Origin: Microbacteriaceae bacterium PS02067
Lineage (GTDB): Bacteria > Actinomycetota > Actinomycetes > Actinomycetales > Microbacteriaceae
Reading direction: 5' to 3'
DNA: 64,000 nucleotides
Assembly (NCBI GenBank): GCA_029960085.1
Contig: JASCPG010000005.1
Coordinates: 1 to 64,000 of the forward strand
Under the pieces are notes generated by a model. It saw nothing but the letters and a program-made list of their open reading frames with translations, was not told the origin of the DNA and did no database searches. Both the position numbers and the translations under genes were made by a program. This document shows positions 50,463 to 59,026 of this stretch, in pieces. The stretch's first letter is position 1. Each line of letters begins with the position of its first letter.

Positions 50463-50956
50463 GCCTCCGGCCGGCGACCTCCGCCGATCTCGCCGCCATC
50501 ATGACGATCGAGCGCGCCGCGTTCCCGTCGGATGCCTGGAGCGCGGCCATGATGGCGGAAGAGCTCGCTTCGCCGCACAACCACTATGTCGTCGCCGAGC
50601 GCGCAGGTCGCGTCGAGGGGTACGCGGGGCTTCGTGCACCGGCGGGCGCGAACGACGGCGACGTGCAGACGATCGCGCTCGCCGAGCCCGCCCGCGGACG
50701 CGGGACCGGGCGGGCCCTTCTCGTGGCGCTCCTCGAACAGGCCGCGCTGCGGGATGTGCGGCACGTGTTCCTCGACGTCCGCGACGACAACCCGGTGGCG
50801 CACGCGCTGTACGTGTCGGAGGGGTTCCGCGAGATCGGCCGGCGCGCGAACTACTACGCCGCCGACGGCGTCGACGCGATCGTCATGCAGCTCGACATCC
50901 CGGCCTGGGCCGCGGCGCGTGTGCCGCAGCCCTCCGATGCGGGAGCGTGCTCGTGA
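50459..50956 (+). CDS. rimI: Ribosomal protein S18-alanine N-acetyltransferase
   Basis: This is a 165-residue GNAT enzyme. The acetyl-CoA loop [20 protein letters not shown] near 78-97 and the C-terminal [18 protein letters not shown] are typical of RimI, which acetylates the N-terminus of S18. Its place between tsaB and tsaD is the usual one. ATGA overlap with tsaB. A 115-base gap with an inverted repeat follows before tsaD. Confidence 0.92.
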   Translation: MSLRPATSADLAAIMTIERAAFPSDAWSAAMMAEELASPHNHYVVAERAGRVEGYAGLRAPAGANDGDVQTIALAEPARGRGTGRALLVALLEQAALRDVRHVFLDVRDDNPVAHALYVSEGFREIGRRANYYAADGVDAIVMQLDIPAWAAARVPQPSDAGACS

Positions 50957-50960
50957 ATCG

Positions 50961-51036
50961 GTTCCGAAAGCAGGGCGAACTGCGCCCGGAGTGGCGCGTA
51001 GCCGCGCGGCGCCCCGCTTCGCCCTGCTTCCGCAAC
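50961..51036. repeat. Imperfect inverted repeat between rimI and tsaD
   Basis: The arms 50961-50987 and 51010-51036 match at about 20 of 27 positions around an identical core AAGCAGGGCGAA. They can form a hairpin in the tsaD leader. The core differs from the alr-tsaE element, so the two are not copies of each other. Confidence 0.5.
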
Positions 51037-51071
51037 GGAGAGCCCGTCTCTCGCATCGGAAAGGGCGTCGC

Positions 51072-52184
51072 ATGACTCGCGCCGAACCGCTCGTGCTCGG
51101 CATCGAGACGAGCTGCGACGAGACCGGCATCGGCATCGTGCGGGGCCGGACCCTCCTGTCGAACACGATCGCGAGCTCGATGGACGAGCACGCCCGCTAC
51201 GGCGGCGTCGTCCCCGAGGTGGCCGCGCGAGCGCACCTCGAGGCGCTGCAGCCCGCGATCGAGGCGGCCGTCGCGGAGGCCGGGATCACGCTCGATGAAC
51301 TGGATGCCGTCGCCGTGACGAGCGGCCCCGGCCTCGCCGGCGCGCTCATGGTCGGCGTCGGGGCGGCGAAGGCGCTCGCCGTCAGCCTCGGCAAGCCGCT
51401 CTACGCCGTCAACCATCTCGTCGGCCACATCGCCGCCGACATCCTCACGGGGGACGAGGTCGAGTACCCGACGATCGCGCTCCTCGTCTCGGGCGGGCAC
51501 ACGTCGCTTCTGCTCGTCCGCGACCTGACGACCGACGTCGAACTCCTCGGTGAGACGATGGACGACGCCGCCGGCGAGGCCTTCGACAAGATCGCCCGGA
51601 TCCTCGGGCTGCCCTACCCCGGCGGCCCCGAGATCGACCGTGCGGCAGCGGCCGGCGACCCGAACGCGATCCGCTTCCCGCGCGGCCTCTCCCGCGCGTC
51701 GGACATGGCAGAGCACCGGTACGACTTCTCGTTCTCGGGGCTGAAGACCGCCGTCGCCCGGTGGGTCGAGCAGTCCTCGCTCACCCCGGGCGAGGGCGCC
51801 AGCGAGGCGTCGCCGGAGACCGGCCCGGGCGCGCCAGGTGGCCCCAGCGCCGCTGACGTCGCCGCATCGTTCCGCGAGGCGGTCGTCGACGTGCTGGTGA
51901 CGAAGGCGTTGGATGCCTGTGCCCGCCACGGCGTGCCGCGACTGCTCCTGGGCGGCGGCGTCGTCGCCAATCGCCGTCTGCGCGAGGTCGCGCTCGACCG
52001 CGCCGAGGCCGCGGGCGTCACCGTGCGCATCCCGCCGCTCAGCCTCTGCACGGACAACGGCGCGATGATCGCCGCGCTCGCTGCCCAGCTCATCTCGAGC
52101 GGACGCCGCCCGTCGACCCTCGCCTTCGGGGCGGATTCGACGCTGCCCGTGACGGAGATCCAGATCTCCGAGGAGGCCCCGTGA
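51072..52184 (+). CDS. tsaD: tRNA t6A N6-threonylcarbamoyltransferase TsaD
   Basis: TsaD transfers the threonylcarbamoyl group to A37 of tRNA. At 370 residues it opens with [15 protein letters not shown]. The metal-binding [18 protein letters not shown] and NHLVGHIAA give the conserved histidines, and the C-terminal CTDNGAMIA is present. A low-complexity Gly/Ala/Ser/Pro insertion of ~20 residues sits near 245-260. The start is ATG at 51072. It overlaps the next gene by GTGA. Confidence 0.96.
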   Translation: MTRAEPLVLGIETSCDETGIGIVRGRTLLSNTIASSMDEHARYGGVVPEVAARAHLEALQPAIEAAVAEAGITLDELDAVAVTSGPGLAGALMVGVGAAKALAVSLGKPLYAVNHLVGHIAADILTGDEVEYPTIALLVSGGHTSLLLVRDLTTDVELLGETMDDAAGEAFDKIARILGLPYPGGPEIDRAAAAGDPNAIRFPRGLSRASDMAEHRYDFSFSGLKTAVARWVEQSSLTPGEGASEASPETGPGAPGGPSAADVAASFREAVVDVLVTKALDACARHGVPRLLLGGGVVANRRLREVALDRAEAAGVTVRIPPLSLCTDNGAMIAALAAQLISSGRRPSTLAFGADSTLPVTEIQISEEAP

Positions 52185-52705
52185 GCGACCCTCGAGACCA
52201 CGACCGAGACGCCGCCGAACCCGCTGCATCGGCGGCCGCGCCCGCTCCCGCCACGTCAGCCGAGTACCCGACCGCACCCGCACCCGCAGCATCGCCCTCC
52301 CTCCCGCTCGGTGCGCCTTCGGACGATGTCACCGTCGCCGCGTCGGCGGCGCTCCCGGGCGAGCACCGCGGCGGCTTCCAGCGCGAGTTGACGGCGCCCG
52401 TCCCGATCACGGCGACGGTCCACACGGAGTTCGCGTGGACCGAGCCCCCGGCCCCTGCTCCCGCACCGACGCACCTCGGTTCGTGGGCACTGACGTTCGC
52501 CGTCGTGGGCCTCGCCGTGTCGTTCCTCGTCGGGTGGGGTTTCCTCATCGGCCTCGTGGGCGTCGTACTCGCGATCCTGGCCCTCCGACGCCCCTGGGAG
52601 TCGCGGTCGATCGCGGTGTGGGCGCTGTGCCTGAGCGCGCTCTCGCTCGTCTACAGCGCCGGCTGGCTGTGGTGGGCGTCGACGCAGGGCCCGCTGTTCG
52701 GCTGA
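52181..52705 (+). CDS. DUF4190-like membrane protein with disordered N-terminus
   Basis: This 174-residue protein has ~95 residues rich in Ala, Pro and Ser followed by two membrane helices (~100-130 and ~145-165), the usual form of small DUF4190-type actinobacterial proteins. I do not know its function. The start is GTG at 52181 in GTGA overlap with tsaD, so it is coupled to tsaD. It ends 11 bases from the convergent methyltransferase. Confidence 0.7.
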   Translation: MSDPRDHDRDAAEPAASAAAPAPATSAEYPTAPAPAASPSLPLGAPSDDVTVAASAALPGEHRGGFQRELTAPVPITATVHTEFAWTEPPAPAPAPTHLGSWALTFAVVGLAVSFLVGWGFLIGLVGVVLAILALRRPWESRSIAVWALCLSALSLVYSAGWLWWASTQGPLFG

Positions 52706-52716
52706 CCGCCTGCCCG

Positions 52717-53904
52717 CTACACCCGGTCGGCGAGCAGCGTCGTGCGCGTGTGCCCGATACGAGTGACGAACAGCGTCGCGGACTCCGCTCCGGAGGGCTT
52801 CAGCTTCGTCCGCAGGACGGCGGGGTCGATGTCGACCCCGCGCTTCTTGATCTCGAGGGTCCCGATCCCGCGGTCGCGGAGCGCCCGGCCCAGCGCCTTG
52901 ATATCGTTCGGCAGCTGCTCGCGCACGCGGAAGCTCTGTACGAACGGGCTGGATGCCGGGGCATCCGATGTCAGGTACGCGATGCGCTGATCGAGCATCC
53001 CGGCGCCGATCGTGCGGGCGACCTCGCCGATGAGCCGCGCCCGGATGACGGCGCCTTCGGGTTCGTGCAGGTATGCGCCGAGGCCACGCACGGGCGCGTC
53101 GGGCGCATCGCCGGATGCCACGAGCTCCGCCGCCTGCCCGCCGCGGATGACGAGGGCCGCCCGCCGCACGCCGGGGCGCGCGAGGATGCCGGTCCACACG
53201 ACGAGTTCGATCGTCGACCCGTCGACGGAGATCCACTGCGCCTCGGCGTCGTCGGGGATGAGCGAGCGGTCGAAGGCCGGCCCGAGCTTGATCCCGGCCG
53301 GCAGGCGCGCCGACAGGCCGAACACCCAGTCGAGCGGGGGTGACCAGTCGCCCGCACCGACGCGGGTCGTCTCGCCGTGGCCCGCGGTGCGGCGGGCGGG
53401 GTCGAGCCACACGGCGTCGATCCCGGTGAGGTCGACATCCTCGGCGCGGCCGCTGCGCACGGAGACGCCGTCCCCGAACGGCGCGAGGTTGTACGCCGCG
53501 AGCGCCGCCGTGATCTCGTCGGCGTCGACGGCAAGCACGTCGAGTCCGATCCCGGCGAGCGCGAGCGCGTCGCCGCCGATCCCGCACCCGAGGTCGGCGA
53601 CCCGGGTTACGCCGGCATCGCGGAAACGCCCTGCGTGGCGCGCCCCGACCTCGAGGCGGGTCGCCTGTTCGAGGCCGGCGCGGGTGAACAGCATGCGATC
53701 GGCGAACGCCCCGAACTTCTGCCGTGCGCGGGTGCGCAGGCGCGCCTGGCCGACGACCGCCGAGACCAGCTGCGGGGAGTGACCGGCGGCGCGCAGGCGT
53801 GAGACGGCGGATGCCACGGCATCCGTCGAATCGATCGCAGAGGCCTCGTCGACGAGTCGCAGGCCCTCGGGGGTGAGGAGGGCATCGAGTTCGGCGCGGT
53901 CCAT
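52717..53904 (-). CDS. SAM-dependent methyltransferase with THUMP-like domain
   Basis: This 395-residue protein has an N-terminal helical region (~1-90), a class I methyltransferase core (VADLGCGIGGDALAL at ~102-116, VDADEITAALAAYN, then AVWLDPARR) and a C-terminal THUMP-like RNA-binding domain (~290-395, KKRGVDIDPAVLRTKLK). The combination suggests an RNA methyltransferase; the substrate is not known. The start is ATG at 53904. A -10-like CAGGCT lies six bases upstream on the minus strand. Its promoter region is close to the groES operators but points away. Confidence 0.85.
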   Translation of the reverse strand: MDRAELDALLTPEGLRLVDEASAIDSTDAVASAVSRLRAAGHSPQLVSAVVGQARLRTRARQKFGAFADRMLFTRAGLEQATRLEVGARHAGRFRDAGVTRVADLGCGIGGDALALAGIGLDVLAVDADEITAALAAYNLAPFGDGVSVRSGRAEDVDLTGIDAVWLDPARRTAGHGETTRVGAGDWSPPLDWVFGLSARLPAGIKLGPAFDRSLIPDDAEAQWISVDGSTIELVVWTGILARPGVRRAALVIRGGQAAELVASGDAPDAPVRGLGAYLHEPEGAVIRARLIGEVARTIGAGMLDQRIAYLTSDAPASSPFVQSFRVREQLPNDIKALGRALRDRGIGTLEIKKRGVDIDPAVLRTKLKPSGAESATLFVTRIGHTRTTLLADRV

Positions 53905-53952
53905 GGAGCCAGCCTGCCACGGCCCGACGAGCGACGCCGCACGTCACGCGAA

Positions 53953-53979
53953 CTGGCACTCGCGTTGCACGAGTGCCAA
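53953..53979 (+). promoter_or_regulatory. CIRCE operator 1 upstream of groES
   Basis: CTGGCACTC (53953-53961), a 9-base spacer and GAGTGCCAA (53971-53979) form a CIRCE-like HrcA operator. Both halves differ from TTAGCACTC/GAGTGCTAA at one or two outer bases but remain almost fully complementary to each other. Confidence 0.85.
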
Positions 53980-53993
53980 CGGCGCCCTAGACT
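53965..53993 (+). promoter_or_regulatory. groES promoter
   Basis: The -35 box TTGCAC (53965-53970) lies inside the spacer of CIRCE 1, and the -10 box TAGACT (53988-53993) is 17 bases on. Transcription would start near 54000, in the first arm of CIRCE 2. HrcA bound at either site would block RNA polymerase. Confidence 0.8.
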
Positions 53994-53998
53994 TGCGG

Positions 53999-54025
53999 TT
54001 AGCACTCCGACCCCTCGGGTGCTAA
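53999..54025 (+). promoter_or_regulatory. CIRCE operator 2 upstream of groES
   Basis: TTAGCACTC (53999-54007), nine bases and GGGTGCTAA (54017-54025) match the CIRCE consensus with one change. It covers the start point of transcription. Confidence 0.95.
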
Positions 54026-54076
54026 TCAGTCTTTTCCGTGACCGCGGCCGTGCGCCGCACCAGAAAGAGGTGAACC

Positions 54077-54373
54077 GTGTCGGTTTCCATCAAGCCGCTC
54101 GAGGATCGCATCGTCATCAAGCAGGTCGAGGCCGAGCAGGTCACGTCCAGCGGGCTCGTCATCCCCGACACCGCCAAGGAGAAGCCCCAGGAGGGCGAGG
54201 TCGTGGCGGTGGGCCCCGGCCGCATCGACGACAACGGCAACCGTGTGCCGCTCGACGTCGCCGTCGGCGACCGTGTCATCTACTCGAAGTACGGCGGCAC
54301 CGAGGTGAAGTTCGGCGCCGACGAGTACCTCGTCCTGTCGGCTCGCGACGTGCTGGCGGTCGTCGTCCGCTGA
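54077..54373 (+). CDS. groS: Co-chaperonin GroES
   Basis: This 98-residue 10-kDa chaperonin forms the heptameric lid of Gro[13 protein letters not shown] at the start, a mobile loop around [18 protein letters not shown] and the [21 protein letters not shown] end are all typical. The start is GTG at 54077 after AGAAAGAGGTG. Heat induction through HrcA is indicated by the two CIRCE sites. No groEL follows; the transcript ends at the hairpin 54401-54432, so groEL lies elsewhere. Confidence 0.98.
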   Translation: MSVSIKPLEDRIVIKQVEAEQVTSSGLVIPDTAKEKPQEGEVVAVGPGRIDDNGNRVPLDVAVGDRVIYSKYGGTEVKFGADEYLVLSARDVLAVVVR

Positions 54374-54400
54374 GACGGCGCCTGCGACACCGCAGACCTG

Positions 54401-54432
54401 AAGGGCCCGGATGCCTCGGCATCCGGGCCCTT
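54401..54432 (+). terminator. groES terminator
   Basis: AAGGGCCCGGATGCC (54401-54415) pairs perfectly with 54418-54432; the tightest two bases act with the 2-base gap as a four-base loop. It starts 28 bases after the stop. Confidence 0.9.
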
Positions 54433-54544
54433 CGTCGTTCCCACGGGCGGCCGTGGCGGCCGTGGCGGATGCCGCGGGCGCGGCGTGGCGGTCATCCGAC
54501 GCGAAATGGCAGGCGCCGCGACCCCCGCGGTGTCACGACCGTTC

Positions 54545-54550
54545 TAGGCT
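54545..54550 (+). promoter_or_regulatory. rarD -10 box, leaderless type
   Basis: TAGGCT ends seven bases before the ATG at 54558, the same arrangement as at acpS. Confidence 0.55.
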
Positions 54551-54557
54551 CGGACCC

Positions 54558-55490
54558 ATGACACCCGACGAGTCCGCCCGCGAAGAGCGCGTCGGCGGGG
54601 TCTACGCCTTCGCGGCGTACTTCCTCTGGGGGTTCCTGCCGCTCTACTTCCTGATGCTCGCCCCGGTCGGACCGTGGGAGATCGTCGTCTGGCGCATCCT
54701 CTTCTCCCTGCTGTTCTGCGCCGTGCTGCTCACCGTCACGCGCACGTGGGGCAAGCTGTTCGCGATCCTGCGCGACCGCCGCCTCGTCTTCTGGACGGTG
54801 ATCGCGGGCCTGCTCATCTACGTCAACTGGCAGGTGTTCCTCATCGGCATCCTCACCGGGCATGTCATCGAGGGGAGCCTCGGCTACTTCATCAACCCGA
54901 TCGTCACCGTGCTCCTCGGGGTGCTGGTCCTCGGCGAGCGGCTGCGCCCGGCGCAGTGGGTCGCGATCGCGATCGCCGGCGTCGCCGTGCTCGTCATCGT
55001 CGTGGCGTACGGCTCGTTCCCGTGGATCGCCCTCACCCTCGCGGCGAGCTTCGGCCTGTACGGGCTCGTCAAGAAGCAGATCGGGCCGCGCGTGGATGCC
55101 ATCAGCGGGCTCACCCTCGAATCACTCTGGCTCACCCCCATCGCCATCGGGCAGCTCATCGTCGTCGCCTCCACCACCGGCCTCGTCTGGGGAACGCAGG
55201 GAGCGTGGCACACCGCCCTCGTGCCGATGGCAGGCATCGTCACCGCGGTGCCGCTGCTCCTCTTCGCCGCGGGAGCGCGGCGCGCGCCCCTGACCGTCAT
55301 CGGGCTGCTCCAGTTCGTCGCGCCGATCCTGCAGTTCCTCACCGGCTGGTGGCTCCTGCACGAGCCGATGCCGCTGGAGCGGTGGATCGGGTTCGGGCTC
55401 GTGTGGCTTGCGCTCGTCATCCTGTCTGTGGACTCGCTGCGGCACGCGCGTCGCTCCCGCGCAGCATCGGATGTGAGCGACCTCGTCTGA
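54558..55490 (+). CDS. rarD: EamA/RarD-family permease
   Basis: This 310-residue, ten-helix drug/metabolite transporter of the RarD type has GVYAFAAYFLWGFLPLYF and VVWRILFSLLF at the start. GYFINPIVTVLLGVLVLGERL is in the first repeat, and GLLQFVAPILQFLTGWWLLHEPM in the second. The start is ATG at 54558 by the -10 box; earlier in-frame codons overlap the groES terminator. Substrate unknown. Confidence 0.9.
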   Translation: MTPDESAREERVGGVYAFAAYFLWGFLPLYFLMLAPVGPWEIVVWRILFSLLFCAVLLTVTRTWGKLFAILRDRRLVFWTVIAGLLIYVNWQVFLIGILTGHVIEGSLGYFINPIVTVLLGVLVLGERLRPAQWVAIAIAGVAVLVIVVAYGSFPWIALTLAASFGLYGLVKKQIGPRVDAISGLTLESLWLTPIAIGQLIVVASTTGLVWGTQGAWHTALVPMAGIVTAVPLLLFAAGARRAPLTVIGLLQFVAPILQFLTGWWLLHEPMPLERWIGFGLVWLALVILSVDSLRHARRSRAASDVSDLV

Positions 55491-55522
55491 ATCAGCGCGG
55501 CCGCGCAGCGTCGCCGCTCAGA

Positions 55523-55550
55523 TAACGATTTGGTCGCGAATCGCTAACGA
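55523..55550 (+). promoter_or_regulatory. Spaced TAACGA repeats upstream of the ABC binding-protein gene
   Basis: TAACGA occurs at 55523-55528 and 55545-55550, 22 bases apart, so on nearly the same face of the helix. GAATCG/CGAATC/CGATT words lie around them. It could be a regulator site for the substrate-binding protein gene. No known consensus is matched with confidence. Confidence 0.35.
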
Positions 55551-55654
55551 ATCCTCACCGATTGCACGCTCGAAAACACTCCGAAACAAAGCGGCCATAG
55601 TGTGACGGCACGCGCGGTCTGGATCCGCGCATCCGAGTGAAAGGACGAACCCGC

Positions 55655-56977
55655 ATGGTTCAATCCACAAAGCGGTGGCTGCCGCTGATCGCCGTCGCGG
55701 GAGCCGCAGCTTTCGCGCTGGCGGGGTGCAGCTCCTCCGGCACCCCGTCGCCAACGTCGTCGGGCGATTCCGGAGCTGCCTCCGAGACGTACAAGAACCT
55801 CGACTGTGCGAGCGGCACCACCACCGCCGACTCGCTGAAGGTCGGAACCCTTCTTCCGGTCACCGGCACGCTCGCCTTCCTCGGCCCGCCCGAGATCTCC
55901 GGCGTCGGCCTGGCCGTCTCCGACATCGTCGCCGCCGGCGACAAGGCGTGTACGTTCTGGACCGACTCGGGCGACAGCAACGACATGACCGTCTCGTCGG
56001 CCTCCGCGGACAAGCTCATCAACGAGGGTGTCTCGCTCGTCGTCGGCGCCGCCTCCTCCTCGGTCTCGCTCAACGTCGTCGACAAGCTGACGAAGGGCGC
56101 CAACCCGATCGTGCAGATCTCGCCGGCGAACACCGCGGCGTCGCTGTCGGGCTACTCCGACTTCTACTTCCGGACCGCTCCGCCGGACACGGTGCAGGGT
56201 TCGGCGCTCGGTTCGCTCATCACGAGCGACGGCAACGCCAAGATCGCGTTCCTCGTCTTCAACGACGCCTACGGAACCGGCCTTCGCGACGTCATCGAGA
56301 AGACGGTGAAGGATGCCGGCGGCTCGGTGACCTACGGTGCGACCGGCGCGGGTCAGGAGTTCCCTCCCGGCCAGACTACGTTCTCCTCCGAGGTGACGGC
56401 GGCGCTCGCCACCAAGCCCGACGCGATCGTCGTGGTCGCCTTCGATGAGACGAAGGCCATCGTGCCGGAGCTCGTCGCGCAGGGCTGGGACATGTCGAAG
56501 ACCTACTACACCGACGGCAACACGTCGGACTACTCGAAGGTCTTCGAGGCAGGCACGCTCGACGGCGCCCAGGGCACCATCCCGGGTGCGAACCCCGCCG
56601 ACGACTTCAAGAAGCGCGCCTCGGCGTGGCACAAGCAGGTCGAGGGCTCGGAGCTGTCCGACTACTCCTACTCTGCCGAGTCCTACGACGGTGTCATCCT
56701 GTCGGCTCTCGCCGCACTCAAGGGCGGCGCGAACGACGCGAAGACCATCCAGGCGAACCTGGCCGCGGTCTCCGGCGCGAACGGCGGCACCGAGTGCACG
56801 TCGTACGCGGACTGCAAGAAGGCGATCGAGGCCGGTGGCGACATCCACTACAAGGGTGTCTCGGGCGCCGGTCCGTTCAACGACAAGAACGACCCGTCGA
56901 GCGCCTTCATCGGCATCTACAAGTTCGACAAGGACAACAAGCCGATCTGGGTGAGCGCGGTCGAAGGCAAGTCCTGA
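55655..56977 (+). CDS. livK: Branched-chain amino-acid-type ABC substrate-binding lipoprotein
   Basis: This is a 440-residue exported lipoprotein. The signal peptide ends in the lipobox FALAGC, so Cys30 is the lipidated residue. The mature part is a type I periplasmic-binding fold (KVGTLLPVTGTLAFLGPP at its start) like LivK/UrtA proteins. The start is ATG at 55655, preceded by GAAAGGACG; the GTG 18 bases upstream overlaps that ribosome site. The gene converges on the permease-ATPase operon and is separated from it by terminators. Ligand may be a branched-chain amino acid, but urea- or amide-type ligands occur in the same family. Confidence 0.9.
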   Translation: MVQSTKRWLPLIAVAGAAAFALAGCSSSGTPSPTSSGDSGAASETYKNLDCASGTTTADSLKVGTLLPVTGTLAFLGPPEISGVGLAVSDIVAAGDKACTFWTDSGDSNDMTVSSASADKLINEGVSLVVGAASSSVSLNVVDKLTKGANPIVQISPANTAASLSGYSDFYFRTAPPDTVQGSALGSLITSDGNAKIAFLVFNDAYGTGLRDVIEKTVKDAGGSVTYGATGAGQEFPPGQTTFSSEVTAALATKPDAIVVVAFDETKAIVPELVAQGWDMSKTYYTDGNTSDYSKVFEAGTLDGAQGTIPGANPADDFKKRASAWHKQVEGSELSDYSYSAESYDGVILSALAALKGGANDAKTIQANLAAVSGANGGTECTSYADCKKAIEAGGDIHYKGVSGAGPFNDKNDPSSAFIGIYKFDKDNKPIWVSAVEGKS

Positions 56978-56990
56978 TCGATGCTCCGCG

Positions 56991-57015
56991 GCCGCCTCGC
57001 TGACAGCGAGGCGGC
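56991..57015 (+). terminator. First terminator after livK
   Basis: GCCGCCTCGC (56991-57000) pairs with 57006-57015 over a five-base loop, 14 bases after the stop codon. Confidence 0.75.
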
Positions 57016-57028
57016 GACCGGACGGTGA

Positions 57029-57079
57029 ACCGGCCCCCGGGGGCGGACTGAGTCATCAGTTCCGACCCCGGGGGCCGGT
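57029..57079 (+). terminator. Second, long terminator after livK
   Basis: A 14-base-pair stem (57029-57042 with 57066-57079) continues inward through CGGACTGA/TCAG-TCCG with one bulge, over a four-base loop. It is followed by CTTTG. This is the strongest hairpin downstream of livK. Confidence 0.85.
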
Positions 57080-57155
57080 CTTTGCCGTCTGCGCCCCGCG
57101 GTCACGGCGGCCCACCCCGCACCGACTCCGGCACGACGTCGTCGCGCGGGCAGAA

Positions 57156-57189
57156 CGAAACCCCCGGGAATCCCTTCCCGGGGGTTTCG
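57156..57189 (-). terminator. Terminator of the livHMGF operon
   Basis: CGAAACCCCCGGGAA (57156-57170) pairs perfectly with 57175-57189 over a four-base loop. On the minus strand it follows the livF stop by 23 bases and leads into TTCTG. Confidence 0.9.
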
Positions 57190-57212
57190 TCACACGGCGG
57201 TGACCGAAACGA

Positions 57213-57998
57213 TCAGGCGTCGGTGTCGATGATCTTGTTGGCGGCGGTCTCCGCCTCGACGTCGGCAGCCAGCGTGCCGAGGTAGAGGGCGATGACCTTC
57301 GGGTCCTGGGCGAGCTCGCGTCCCGTCCCGGTATACGCGTCGCGGCCCTGATCGAGTACGTACGCGCGGTCGCAGATCTGCAGGCAGCGGCGGGCGTTCT
57401 GCTCGACCATGATGACGCTGACCCCGGCACGGTTGATGCGTCGGGTGCGCAGGAAGGTCTCGTCCTGACGTACGGGGGACAGGCCCGCAGAGGGCTCGTC
57501 GAGCAGGAGCACCGACGGGTCCATCATGAGCGCCCGCGCCATCGCCACCGACTGCCGTTCGCCGCCGGAGAGCGACCCCGCCCGCTGAGAGCGGCGGTCG
57601 GCGAGCACCGGGAAGATGTCGAAGATCTTCTCCAGCTGCGCGGCGAACTCCTTGGGCTTCTGGTAGATGCCCATCTGCAGGTTCTCCTCGATCGACAGCG
57701 AGGGGAACACGTTGTTCGTCTGCGGCACGAAGCCGACGCCCGCGCGCACGAGGCGATTCGGCTTCCAGCCGGTGATGTCGGCGCCCTTCAGCGAGACGCT
57801 CCCGCCGCGGATCGACACCTGGCCGAACACGGCCTTCAAAAACGTCGACTTGCCCGCGCCGTTGGGGCCGATGATGCCGATGAGCTCACCCGGTCGTGCC
57901 TCGATGTTGACGCCATTGAGGATATTGATCCCGGGCAGGTAGCCCGCATGCAGATCCTTCGCGACCAGCACCGGTTCTTCTGCAGTGGCTGTGCTCAT
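57213..57998 (-). CDS. livF: ABC transporter ATP-binding protein, LivF type
   Basis: This 261-residue ATPase has the Walker A loop GPNGAGKST near 43-51, signature LSGGERQSVAMARAL, Walker B VLLLDEPSAGLSP and the switch segment VIMVEQN, in which the usual histidine is replaced as in many LivF proteins. It energises uptake with LivG. ATGA overlap with livG. Last gene of the operon. Confidence 0.94.
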   Translation of the reverse strand: MSTATAEEPVLVAKDLHAGYLPGINILNGVNIEARPGELIGIIGPNGAGKSTFLKAVFGQVSIRGGSVSLKGADITGWKPNRLVRAGVGFVPQTNNVFPSLSIEENLQMGIYQKPKEFAAQLEKIFDIFPVLADRRSQRAGSLSGGERQSVAMARALMMDPSVLLLDEPSAGLSPVRQDETFLRTRRINRAGVSVIMVEQNARRCLQICDRAYVLDQGRDAYTGTGRELAQDPKVIALYLGTLAADVEAETAANKIIDTDA

Positions 57999-59026
57999 GC
58001 CTGGGTGTCCTTTCGGGGCTCCGTGCGGTCACCGTGACCGAGGGCGTCGGCGACACGACCTTCCTCAGCCGACTCCTCACGCGCCACTTCGTCAGCGATG
58101 CGGATCGTCGCGGTCTCCGTGAGGAGCGCATCGTCTCCGAGGTCGGTGTCGTGGTGGGCGCCGAGATAGGCGTCGATGACGGCCGGCTGGTCCATGACGT
58201 CGGCCGCAGGGCCTTCGGCCACGACGGCGCCCTGCGCCATGACGACGACCCAGTCGGAGATGTGCCGCACCATGTGCATGTCGTGCTCGACGAACAGCAC
58301 GGTGGTGCCGTCGTCGCGCAGGGCCTGGATGTGCCCGAGCAGCGACTGTGTGAGGGCGGGGTTCACGCCTGCCATCGGCTCGTCGAGCATGATCATCTTC
58401 GGGTCGCTCATGAGCGCTCGTGCCATCTCGAGCAGCTTCTTCTGCCCGCCCGAGAGCGAACCGGCCATGTCTTCGCGCTTCTCGTAGAGCTTGAACCGCT
58501 CGAGCAGATCCGCCGCCTTCTCGGTGATCTCCGCCTCGCGGCGCGACCACAGCGGGCGTACGAGGGCCGTGAGCATGTTTTCGCCCGGCTGATCGCGTGC
58601 CCCGAGCAGCATGTTGTCCATCACCGTCATGCGTGACAGGGCCTTGGTCAGCTGGAACGTGCGCACCATCCCCGACCGGGCGACCTGCGACGCCCCGGTG
58701 TTCGCGATCGTCCTGCCGTCGAAGGTCCAGCGTGCCGCCTTGTCCGCCGGGACGCCCCCGATCAGCCGCTTCGCGCTCGTCGGCTTGTCGAACCCGGTGA
58801 TGAGGTTGAAGAACGTTGTCTTTCCGGCGCCGTTCGGCCCGATGAGGGCGGTGATGACGCCACGCTGCACCTCGAGGTGGCCGACGTCGACGGCGGTCAT
58901 GCCGCCGAACTGTCGCACGATGTTGTCCACGACGAGGATGGGGTCGGGCTTGGCTGCACCGGGCTTGTGGGGGACCGAAGCCAGCGCGGCGCGGGCGGCG
59001 GATGTGGCCGTCGTGGTCTCAGACAC
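57995..59026 (-). CDS. livG: ABC transporter ATP-binding protein, LivG type
   Basis: This 343-residue ATPase has the Walker A loop GPNGAGKTT near 63-71, signature LSGGQKKLLEMARAL and DEPMAGVNP, typical of LivG, and FVEHDM as the switch. It is longer than E. coli LivG (255) by ~30 residues at the start and ~55 polar residues at the end. The start is GTG at 59026, eight bases inside livM. Confidence 0.94.
   Translation of the reverse strand: MSETTTATSAARAALASVPHKPGAAKPDPILVVDNIVRQFGGMTAVDVGHLEVQRGVITALIGPNGAGKTTFFNLITGFDKPTSAKRLIGGVPADKAARWTFDGRTIANTGASQVARSGMVRTFQLTKALSRMTVMDNMLLGARDQPGENMLTALVRPLWSRREAEITEKAADLLERFKLYEKREDMAGSLSGGQKKLLEMARALMSDPKMIMLDEPMAGVNPALTQSLLGHIQALRDDGTTVLFVEHDMHMVRHISDWVVVMAQGAVVAEGPAADVMDQPAVIDAYLGAHHDTDLGDDALLTETATIRIADEVAREESAEEGRVADALGHGDRTEPRKDTQA

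Noticed and set aside
55637-55657. GTG 55637 as livK start
   Set aside because: It overlaps the Shine-Dalgarno site GAAAGGACG that serves ATG 55655, and the signal peptide is complete from 55655.
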